From the NCBI GenBank assembly GCA_030123625.1, contig CP126121.1, forward strand, positions 62,001 to 126,000: DNA of 64,000 nt, given 5' to 3'. Position numbers and translations under genes: made by a program. The notes below the pieces were generated by a model. That model was not told the origin of the DNA, made no database searches, and worked only from the letters and a program-made list of their open reading frames with translations. Below, one piece after another: positions 57,601 to 64,000 of this stretch. The DNA comes from Nitrospira sp. (GTDB taxonomy: Bacteria > Nitrospirota > Nitrospiria > Nitrospirales > Nitrospiraceae). Every line of letters starts with the position of its first letter. The stretch's first letter is position 1.

Positions 57601-58188
57601 CTACGGCTGCTTGAAATGCACTCGTCGGTTCGATTGCCAGCAGGCTTCACTGTGCTCGGTGCAGAAGGGCCGTTCTTTCCCGTAACTGAGGATGCGGAGT
57701 TGCGACGCGGCCACCCCGAGGTCTTGCAAATAGCGCTTGGCGGCCTGAGCGCGCCGTTCCCCCAGGACGAGGTTGTACGCACTGGTGCCCCGCTCATCAC
57801 AGTGGCCTTCGATCACGATCGTTTGGTCCGGCTGCGCCTGGAGAATCGTGGCCGCGGCTTTGAGCCTCGATCGCGCCTCACGGCGGAGCGCATATTGATC
57901 AAAATCGAAATACACGTCGGCGAGCTCGGCCACCGGTTCGCTCGGCGGAGGGATCGGGTTGGATGGAGACTCCACGGCAGCCGGCTGTTCCGGCAGACGC
58001 ATCTCCGGGGCTTCCACGCGAGCCGGGGGCGCGACTTTCGCCGCCTCGTCCTCAGGAAAGGGACGGGATACGGAAGCTTGATCCTCCACCCCGCTCATGA
58101 CTCTCCGGCCGCTACAGCCCGCTACAATCGTGAGCACCATCACCCACAGCACGAGCCTGTCCCGCCCGCGTCGTCTCTGAAGCAACAT
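57601..58188 (-). CDS. pal: Pal-like peptidoglycan-associated lipoprotein
   Basis: 195 residues. Signal peptide and lipobox (LTIVAGCSG), a Pro/Glu-rich linker, then an OmpA-type peptidoglycan-binding domain: VYFDFDQYALRREARSRLKA, IEGHCDERGTSAYNLVLGER, RAQAAKRYLQDLGV and LRILSYGKERPFC. The segment with GHCDERGT..YN..LGERRA is typical of Pal. It should link the outer membrane to peptidoglycan. No tol genes are next to it, so it may be a second or dispersed copy. The following gene upstream is an exported protein 12 bases away. Confidence 0.85.
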   Translation of the reverse strand: MLLQRRRGRDRLVLWVMVLTIVAGCSGRRVMSGVEDQASVSRPFPEDEAAKVAPPARVEAPEMRLPEQPAAVESPSNPIPPPSEPVAELADVYFDFDQYALRREARSRLKAAATILQAQPDQTIVIEGHCDERGTSAYNLVLGERRAQAAKRYLQDLGVAASQLRILSYGKERPFCTEHSEACWQSNRRVHFKQP

Positions 58189-58200
58189 CCGTCCTCCTCG

Positions 58201-58536
58201 TCATCGCACATGAACGGATCGAGCAATCAAACCATCTGGGGTCTTCAGGTACGTGATATCCGCCTTCTCACCGACTTGGACGTCCGCTAACTGAGCGTCC
58301 TGCTTCCCTCTCGTAATCTTCGTATCCGTCGGCACACGAGCTCCGACCACGAGCGCTTCCTGATGCGGGAGCGGGACTTCCACCACGATGGTCTGCGGAT
58401 CGACAGTGATGTCCGTCGCGACCACAGTCCCCCGGACCGTTCGCTGGAGGGTCTCTGCAGAGTCAGTGGTCACAGCGAATGCCAGGCTTGTCCCTCCACA
58501 GGCGAGAAGAACGACAGGGATGTAGGCTTTCATCCT
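58201..58536 (-). CDS. Exported protein upstream of the Pal-like gene
   Basis: 111 residues from Met at 58536, with a signal peptide (MKAYIPVVLLACGGTSLAFA). The mature part is beta-rich: VRGTVVATDITVDPQTIVVE, VVGARVPTDTKITRGKQDAQ, LADVQVGEKADITYLKTPDG. It resembles small OB-fold-like exported proteins. The gene ends 12 bases before pal, so they may share a transcript. The start could also be at 58554. Confidence 0.7.
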   Translation of the reverse strand, partial: RMKAYIPVVLLACGGTSLAFAVTTDSAETLQRTVRGTVVATDITVDPQTIVVEVPLPHQEALVVGARVPTDTKITRGKQDAQLADVQVGEKADITYLKTPDGLIARSVHVR

Positions 58537-58667
58537 CATAGAACCGACCTTCATTCCACTGCCGATGATTCGGCGCGGGATCGCCCTGAAATCTGGACTT
58601 GGCGAGAAGAACGCCACGCAGGCGGTCTACGACCGCATCGGTCGTCTCGCGCGCCAGATCCTCGGGT

Positions 58668-58861
58668 TCAAGCATGGACGCAAGAATACCTGTTGTAACC
58701 TGGGAAAACACCCCGTTCTTTGTCACATTCCTTCCTATTGTAGTGGCTATCATGCCGTCGCCTCTCATGTGGCGCACGCTGATTCATTTCCCACAGGGCG
58801 AAGGTATTGCCCTCCGTATCTTCGCAGATTGCGAAGTACCCCATTCCCGACACGACTGTTT
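58668..58861 (-). pseudogene. Remnant of a glyoxalase-like (VOC) gene
   Basis: The codons TVVSGMGYFAICEDTEGNTF then ALWEMN are the typical C-terminal end of VOC (glyoxalase/bleomycin-resistance) proteins. A stop codon sits directly before, and the rest of the domain is missing. A relic. Confidence 0.65.
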
Positions 58862-58947
58862 ACAGCCCCACCGACGGTACTGTGCCCGCGTTACATACTT
58901 TCATTTGCAGGTGGGATGTGTGGAGATCGCCGCATGATTGATCGCAT

Positions 58948-59568
58948 CTACGGGACAGGCGGCACCAGATCCGACAAGGTCGTCGAGAAGACGAAGAAGA
59001 ATATGTAGTGGTTATAGTAGGCATCGCCCTCATATGTTGGTGTCGAACCTACGAGCTGCCCGGTTTTCTTATCCAGAAAATCCATCGACAAACGGGCATG
59101 TCCTTGCTGCCTGGACGCCTCGTAGATCGACAATTTGGGCACGGCAAACGGGATGAATGCGCTGCTGAGCGCCGGCATACCGAAGAACGTGTGGTTGTGG
59201 AGCGTACCGAACGCATCCAACGTCACCCTGACTACCAGCGTTTCTTTTCCGTCTTTGTCTTTCGGTACAGAAAACCCTTCCCGGCTCAGCCATCTCTCAA
59301 TGAGCGCGTTCGCGTATCCCTGATCAGCCGTAAGGCCGGTTGTTTCAACCGCGACAGATTGCCCCGGACGAACGGGCACCGCTGCATCGATCAGACTCCT
59401 TTGAAACGCCTGGGCCAAGACCAATTGTTCGGTGGCGGTTCTGGGCGTGTTGGTCGTGCCGTAGGAAACCGCACACCCCCCAATTTCCAGCATCAGGCCC
59501 ACTGAACAGAGTATGATCCAACTCCGCTCGGCGAGCATGCACCTCATGTTTCGATCCGTCGCGTTCAT
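58948..59568 (-). CDS. Lipoprotein of unknown function
   Basis: 206 residues from Met at 59568 (GAGAGG upstream). Signal peptide with lipobox (MLEIGGCAVS). Mature part: TEQLVLAQAFQRSLIDAAVP, SVAVETTGLTADQGYANALI, ERWLSREGFSVPKDKDGKET, then FFGMPALSSAFIPFAVPKLS and a final YNHYIFFFVFSTTL. The pattern of a small alpha-beta domain that presents a conserved hydrophobic tail resembles lipoproteins near secretion loci, but no family is certain. The similar-sized lipoprotein at 59654 is next to it. Confidence 0.7.
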   Translation of the reverse strand: MNATDRNMRCMLAERSWIILCSVGLMLEIGGCAVSYGTTNTPRTATEQLVLAQAFQRSLIDAAVPVRPGQSVAVETTGLTADQGYANALIERWLSREGFSVPKDKDGKETLVVRVTLDAFGTLHNHTFFGMPALSSAFIPFAVPKLSIYEASRQQGHARLSMDFLDKKTGQLVGSTPTYEGDAYYNHYIFFFVFSTTLSDLVPPVP

Positions 59569-59653
59569 GCGAAGACCTCTCACGCAGTTCATCGGAAGAG
59601 CACTCGACGATCCGCCTTTCGTGCTTCTGCCTCTGATGAATCGTTGAACCAAC

Positions 59654-60211
59654 TCATTGCGAGCCCGTCGGGAGAGGTTCGGCAATGGCGCACATCTTCT
59701 CAGAAGAGAGAAACCACTTTGTTCCCGACGGACGGAACCCCCAGACCGTCGCGAGCGCCTCACACGTCAGCAGAGCAAGGGCATCCTTCGTGGGACGGGT
59801 CTCGAACGTGGCATACCGGGCGCTGCCGCTCCAGGAAATTCGTCCAGTCTGGACATCTACGCCCCGGACGCTGATCATCGGCGCCCGATGGTCGCCTCCG
59901 CGATTGAGAAATACCACTTCCTGCACTCCCATTTTCGTCGCGGTCTGAAGGATGGTCGCTTCATCCTTGAGCGTGTGCGTCAGTTCGAGGTTGTCTGTCT
60001 CCAGGTTCGTGTACAAGAGGCTTCGCTCGAGAACAGACCGGCCTCGTTTCTGCAGCCAGGTCGTCGCCATGCCCACGGCGCTCACATCGTCTCCCCACAC
60101 AATCGTGAGCGCGCCCTGAGCCGGCGGATCGTGTCGAAACCCGTCGGTCACCGGCACGCACCCGGCGAAGAATACCATCATCCATCCACATGCGATTGTG
60201 AATGTCCTCAT
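59654..60211 (-). CDS. Lipoprotein of unknown function
   Basis: 185 residues from Met at 60211 (CGGAGGG upstream). Lipobox WMMVFFAGCVP. Mature part: ALTIVWGDDVSAVGMATTWL, then DEATILQTATKMGVQEVVFL, GDHRAPMISVRGVDVQTGRI and TCEALATVWGFRPSGTKWF. It has the feel of a small nucleotide-free alpha-beta domain as in some curli/CsgG-related lipoproteins, but this is a weak impression. It lies directly upstream of the lipoprotein at 58948 on the same strand. Confidence 0.7.
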   Translation of the reverse strand: MRTFTIACGWMMVFFAGCVPVTDGFRHDPPAQGALTIVWGDDVSAVGMATTWLQKRGRSVLERSLLYTNLETDNLELTHTLKDEATILQTATKMGVQEVVFLNRGGDHRAPMISVRGVDVQTGRISWSGSARYATFETRPTKDALALLTCEALATVWGFRPSGTKWFLSSEKMCAIAEPLPTGSQ

Positions 60212-61508
60212 GAAGCCCTCCGTACAACTCTCAGGTAGGTGTCTCGTGCTGTGGCCCCTTAGGTTTTCTTGCCAGTACATTTTGCGAGGTGGGACTCGAG
60301 ACCATTCTCTACACAACACAGCCAGCCGACTCCCTCGCCGCCTTCAGATACGACTCAGTGCCGGGACATAATCGCTATTGATTTTCGGGATGTGCCAAAC
60401 TGCACGTCTATATTCGAGATGCCGGTCTTTTGATGCTTGATCGTATCGGATTCCAAGTCCCCACGCGGCATTCACCACGCACCCTCAACCTTCACGCACG
60501 AGCCTGAAGGGATTCGTGAAAGAGCTCGAATAGCTCTTGCGCAAATCCTCCTAAACTCGAGCCTGGTGCTCAGCCTGAATACCTGCCACGACAGGGAGAG
60601 ACGCCACATGTTTATCTGAGCAGCCGCATGTTTCTCGATTTATATTCATTTCTTACTCCATCCGCAGCTAGGAAAAGCCATAGCCCAGGCTGAGGATCGA
60701 GCACGTTCCAGCTCTCCGTCCTCGCCTCTCGGAAGAAGACCAGTTCACTCTTTGCCTGCTCCCTGCCTGGGACAAATGGCTGTATATCTCGGCACAAAGC
60801 CGTGAAGAGCGAGTAGTTATCGCAGGGCGATACGTAGATTGATAGCAGTTTCGTGAGAGGGAGTTGACCTATAGCTGCCTCTACGCGGAACGTTTCTTCG
60901 GGTTGCATGGGCGTACACACGCCCATAAATAGCGCTTAAGGAACGCCCTCGGTCGAGGTGTTACTAGATTCCCTCCCTAGCGGGCCAGTACATAGACAAC
61001 CTCCGCCTTGCAAGGTGCGCTTGTGCACGGCCCACTCTTGTGTTTTCGCTCACACGACTCAACCTCAACGCAGAGTACAGAGCGTGTGAAAGATGGATAT
61101 CGGTATAAGTTTAGGTAATCTCTTGACTTGATAATAACCGCACATTTCCCATCCACACATAGCACCTCCGCGTTCCAGGACGGTACGTAACATGCTTCAC
61201 GCCAGGCCATGGGCGGTCGCTGGCATCGCAAGCGTTCCTGCCCAGATCGGTCTATCCAAGTCTTTATGGAAAGCACATCACTTGGGGTGGATACGTGTAT
61301 TCTCTTCTTTGGTGGGATAGTCCAGATTGGTTTTCATCTTAGACTGACTTCTGACCATGCACAGGGAAGGGCCGTTCAAATAGCTTGGCCGGTAGTTTCA
61401 CTGGGCAGAACGATCATTTTGATGAGGTAGGATGGCTTCGAATTTCTTGTATAAAGAGAACAGCTTTCATTGATTCCCAATACGCTCCAGCTTATTGATG
61501 AGGAAGGC
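60212..61508. other. Long stretch with only doubtful genes
   Basis: About 1.3 kb with no convincing gene. Two minus-strand frames (60612-60926, and 60977-61276 with several Cys) have fair composition but no ribosome binding sites or recognisable features. An 8-bp perfect inverted repeat is at 60907-60926. Confidence 0.4.
60907..60926. repeat. 8-bp perfect inverted repeat
   Basis: ATGGGCGT and ACGCCCAT separated by ACAC. It overlaps the start of a doubtful minus-strand frame. It could be an operator or a small hairpin. Confidence 0.5.
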
Positions 61509-61754
61509 ATGGCGACGAATAATAGATCGAGGGTACAGAAGCCTGTGGCGAGGTTTATGACTGCTACCAGCCCCATAGGAGCGCACCTCATGGCAGGAAA
61601 GCCTCTCACGGAAGTGGAACTGGACTCCATTGTGAATACATACTTAGAACTTCAAACGGCCATTGAAGTGTGGAGGAGAAAGAACAGTCTTCCCAGCAAG
61701 GTATCTCGGCGTTCATTCGTGAAGGGCTCTCGATCGGTCGGCATCCAGAGGTAA
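61509..61754 (+). CDS. Small protein, paralogue of the island gene at 52205
   Basis: 81 residues from Met at 61509 (GAGGAAGG upstream): RSRVQKPVARFMTATSPIGA, HLMAGKPLTEVELDSIVNTY, LELQTAIEVWRRKNSLPS. The spacing of QK, FM, SP, G-LT, L-S and the final WRRK matches the island protein at 52205-52489. Its 3' end runs over the Hsp20 relic on the other strand. Function unknown. Confidence 0.65.
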   Translation: MATNNRSRVQKPVARFMTATSPIGAHLMAGKPLTEVELDSIVNTYLELQTAIEVWRRKNSLPSKVSRRSFVKGSRSVGIQR

Positions 61755-61907
61755 GGTTTTGCCTTCTCTGACTTCGGGAGATGCAGATTCAACTCTCCAT
61801 CCTTGAACTCAGTTTTCACCTCCTCTTCCTCCATCACATCGGGCAACGAAAAGGCCTGGCAAAGTTGCCATAGGATCGTTCAATCCGATGATACCGGCAT
61901 TCATTTA
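61754..61907 (-). pseudogene. Remnant of an Hsp20 small heat-shock protein gene
   Basis: Minus-strand codons read YHRIERSYGNFARPF in one frame and then, after a shift, SLPDVMEEEEVKTEFKDGEL and NLHLPKSEKAKP in another. That is the second half of the alpha-crystallin domain of Hsp20. The N-terminal half and the C-terminal tail are missing. Confidence 0.75.
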
Positions 61908-62052
61908 GGATTACTCATGTAAGATAATTTATTCCTCCGAGGATGGCCACGGCTTCTGAGGCCGCCGGCATGCGATTGCTGCCCTGTGAGGTTCTACTTC
62001 ATGAGTAGTTCTTCACCTTCTTTTCGCTCTTCCTTCATCTCCCTTGTGTAGC

Positions 62053-62094
62053 ATGTGTTCGTCGATTGGCGACATGTGTTCGTCGATTGGCGAT
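62053..62094 (+). repeat. 21-bp tandem duplication
   Basis: Two 21-bp units (MCSSIGD when translated) differing at one base. They lie in the otherwise gene-free stretch 61908-62252. The frame around it has no ribosome binding site. Confidence 0.75.
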
Positions 62095-62252
62095 AGGAAA
62101 AGGAAGATCCGAAGATCCATGGATGCGCTGGCTCACATTCGGAGCGGCGATTCTCGGCTAGTGGTCGTGGCTGTGTTTGAAGAAAGGTCAGCAGCCCGTA
62201 GGGCCTGTCACGGGCTGTTGATCAGCTGAAATCGCGCTCTCAGGAGGTTGAC

Positions 62253-62456
62253 ATGGCCATCACACCGATCGAGGATCTCTTCACGTATCGACTTCACCAA
62301 GCTTACAACCGATCTATGCCGGCCGGAGCTTCCTCCACGAATATGTTCGGAGTGGCCCGTTATGTTGTAGAGATGCTCAAACGTGTTGTGTCTCGCATGA
62401 GATTTGTTTCAAAGATGCGAGCCTGCCGAAGTGCTGTACAGAATCTTCTCCTGTAA
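62253..62456 (+). CDS. Small protein of unknown function
   Basis: 67 residues: ITPIEDLFTYRLHQAYNRSM, NMFGVARYVVEMLKRVVSRM and a basic end. AGGAGG lies six bases before the ATG, which is the main reason to accept it. A possible amphipathic helix is at 30-45. It is followed by the exported repeat protein 24 bases later. Confidence 0.55.
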   Translation: MAITPIEDLFTYRLHQAYNRSMPAGASSTNMFGVARYVVEMLKRVVSRMRFVSKMRACRSAVQNLLL

Positions 62457-62480
62457 ATCGTTTCACTCAAGGAGGTTCTT

Positions 62481-62816
62481 ATGATTGCAGTAACCAACAT
62501 CATTGGTATCCTCGCGTGTGGAGTCATACTGAGCATTGGCCTATCTCATCAGACCACATGGGCGAAAGACGGGATGGAAGCGTCTCGTGTTGCTTCACGT
62601 ATCGGCGGACAAGCTGGGCAGCCCTACGGGCACCTCAAACACAACCGCCCATCTGTTCAAGCAAAAGAACGGCTGGACGGACACCCTGGACAACGAACCG
62701 GCGGGCAAGCTGGGCGACCCTACGATCACATAAAACACGAGTATGAGCCTATTCAGGCCAAGGGACGAATCGGAGGGAAAGCGGGAGAAAGCTATAGCCC
62801 CATCTTATTAGAATAG
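62481..62816 (+). CDS. Exported protein with three GGQAG-type repeats
   Basis: 111 residues with a signal peptide (IIGILACGVILSIGLSHQTT). The mature part is made of three similar units: RIGGQAGQPYGHLKH, RTGGQAGRPYDHIKH and RIGGKAGESYSPI, with linkers of the type PSVQAKE. Such Gly-rich periodic sequences often occur in surface or envelope proteins. AAGGAGG precedes the start. It is cotranscribed with the small gene upstream. Confidence 0.7.
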   Translation: MIAVTNIIGILACGVILSIGLSHQTTWAKDGMEASRVASRIGGQAGQPYGHLKHNRPSVQAKERLDGHPGQRTGGQAGRPYDHIKHEYEPIQAKGRIGGKAGESYSPILLE

Positions 62817-62817
62817 C

Positions 62818-63093
62818 GTGCGTCGCGGTGTCGTGGGATTCGCAAGGAGGGACGACATCATACGAGAATATAAGGGCGATCTCATCGCTCTCATCGCAGG
62901 TCAAAAGGAAGGGCGATGGGTGTGCCAGTATCTCATTATTGACTCCGGAGTCACCGGCTATTGCGAGGGCAGCTTCGCGACGCATAGTGAGGCAGACGCC
63001 GCCGCCCTCCATGTAGCGAAGACTGTGATCGATTCACGCCGATGGGGAATGAAATCTGTGGCGGCGCGTCATGGATGTGGGTTGGGCTCATAG
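62818..63093 (+). CDS. Small protein with an uncertain start
   Basis: 91 residues if started at GTG 62818. The recognisable part is REYKGDLIALIAGQKEGRWV then CQYLIIDSGVTGYCEGSFAT and SEADAAALHVAKTVIDSRRW, a pattern I recall in short Nitrospira proteins. A good AAGGAGGG lies at 62844-62851, but the codons after it are ATC and ATA, not ATG, so the native start may have been lost or an unusual start is used. Confidence 0.55.
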   Translation: MRRGVVGFARRDDIIREYKGDLIALIAGQKEGRWVCQYLIIDSGVTGYCEGSFATHSEADAAALHVAKTVIDSRRWGMKSVAARHGCGLGS

Positions 63094-63645
63094 CGTGATC
63101 CCATGCTCCCAGCTTCAGTCCCGGATCCGGTCCCGTGCGCTCCTGGGAGATTCGGATTACTTTCCACTCGACTCAGGAGCCCTTCCTTGCGGTGTGGCAT
63201 CCTCGCCCATTCTCGGTCTCGTCATATCCGGGCGCCCCTTGCTCCATCGGGCCCGAAGGTGTTCGGCCGTGAGTCCGATTTTGGGTCATAGACCCGCCGC
63301 CTGGCTTTTCTAACTCGCTTCCCATTGTCTCCACCTGGAGAGGGTCCACCGCCTACCTGAGCCTGTCCGGCCCCGCCGGTGAATAGTGCGGATACCATGC
63401 GGAATATCCTGGCTAGTGCCCGCGCCGACTCCTCATTTGTCGGAATCACTTACTTACCTTCTCACATCCCTTCTATGAACTCGTGTATATTTCGATCCGT
63501 GGATCGCGATCTCCAAGAGCTGCGACGCGGAGGTGAGGATTCAGCTCTATGTCGCAATCCAGGATGCGACTTGTCTAGTGTCAACTTCAACTCACACAGG
63601 AATGAGTCAAGGTCCACGAGTTCTCAGAACCCGCGGAATTGAAAC
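63094..63645. other. Intergenic stretch, no gene seen
   Basis: About 550 bases. A minus-strand frame at 63222-63449 is Gly/Arg-rich and unconvincing. Nothing else was identified. Confidence 0.45.
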
Positions 63646-64000
63646 ATGGCCGTGACCCTCACCATTGATACGATGATTCGCCTGCTCCGCATGGCCAACA
63701 TCGCGATGCTGTTTCTGTATTCACTTGGGCTCATCATCCGAGTGCCACCGGAAATTATTCGATTGTCAAAATCAGGATCGGTATCTCTGATTGCTTTCCT
63801 CGTCGTCACGTTGCTGTTGTTTGTTCTGCACGTGCTTTCGCTGTACTACGCCTGGCGTGGTTTAGGGTCAACCGGTACACTAAAAGTTGTGCAGATCGCA
63901 TGGCGTCTCAACATAGTCCTGCTCCTGTTCAGCCTGTATCAGATCATCAGTTCCCTGCTGGACACAACGGCAGTTCTTCTTTCTAACCCTCTCTTCACCC
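63646..64000 (+). CDS. Membrane protein, truncated by the window end
   Basis: 118 visible residues with three or four membrane spans: MANIAMLFLYSLGLIIRV, SLIAFLVVTLLLFVLHVLSL, RLNIVLLLFSLYQIISSLL. The start is the ATG at 63646, without a clear Shine-Dalgarno. It continues past base 64000. No family recognised. Confidence 0.6.
   Translation, partial: MAVTLTIDTMIRLLRMANIAMLFLYSLGLIIRVPPEIIRLSKSGSVSLIAFLVVTLLLFVLHVLSLYYAWRGLGSTGTLKVVQIAWRLNIVLLLFSLYQIISSLLDTTAVLLSNPLFT

Noticed and set aside
57397-58290. Plus-strand open frame of 297 codons
   Set aside because: Antisense to the Pal-like lipoprotein and neighbouring exported gene, both of which have clear signal peptides or domains.
60612-60926. 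Minus-strand gene of 104 codons
   Set aside because: Composition is fair, but there is no ribosome binding site, no recognisable feature, and its start is part of a perfect inverted repeat. Left as doubtful.

Overview
The window looks like a chromosomal stretch from a Nitrospirota bacterium, most probably a Nitrospira relative. This is an inference from the flagellar gene order (fliE-fliF-fliG-fliH-fliI-fliJ plus NtrC-type regulators), the many small exported and lipoprotein genes, and a roughly 130-bp interspersed repeat resembling ones I remember from Nitrospira genomes. No database search was possible.

Layout. (1) 1-2.8 kb: distal part of a flagellar operon on the minus strand (fliK, flgD, start of flgE). 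(2) 2.9-22.2 kb: a 19-kb accessory block that separates fliK from the rest of the flagellar operon. It holds a vapBC-like pair with a repeat-containing promoter, exported and lipoprotein genes, a broken REP-type transposase recombined with a piece of a PIN toxin gene, several toxin-antitoxin-like pairs (DUF2283 pair, UPF0175/DUF3368, HicBA), gene relics, and a five-gene cluster: Res and Mod of a type III-like restriction-modification system, two unrecognised proteins, and a RelE-like/UvrD helicase fusion. (3) 22.4-36.6 kb: main flagellar cluster, minus strand: NtrC-type regulator, TPR protein, PAS histidine kinase, second NtrC-type regulator, flgB, flgC, fliE, fliF, fliG, fliH, fliI, fliJ and a MotE-like gene. 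(4) 36.9-38.5 kb: two lipoproteins and a tRNA-Thr(UGU). (5) 38.5-53.3 kb: an integrated 14.8-kb element bounded by a perfect 48-bp repeat of the tRNA 3' end. (6) 53.3-64 kb: small exported proteins, lipoproteins, a Pal-like lipoprotein and gene relics (Hsp20, glyoxalase-like).

How the parts work together. The flagellar regulators are of the sigma-54 activator type, and I see three sigma-54-like promoters (before fliK, flgB and the TPR gene), so the cluster probably controls its own class II/III expression. FliH carries an N-terminal CheY-like receiver, which could link export-ATPase control to phosphorylation. The integrated element has an integrase, a leaderless XRE repressor, an AlpA-like regulator, a primase-helicase with an NrS-1-like domain, a large terminase and small accessory genes, but no portal, capsid or tail genes. 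It is therefore best read as a phage-satellite-like island. Its ends carry defence-like cargo: a two-gene HEPN-like unit at the left, and a frameshifted TIR gene with a zinc-ribbon partner plus a further HEPN-like gene at the right.

Flagellar genes are intact throughout, while at least six accessory genes carry single frameshifts. This favours real decay of accessory genes over general indel error, but the raw reads should decide. No rRNA or CRISPR array was seen.
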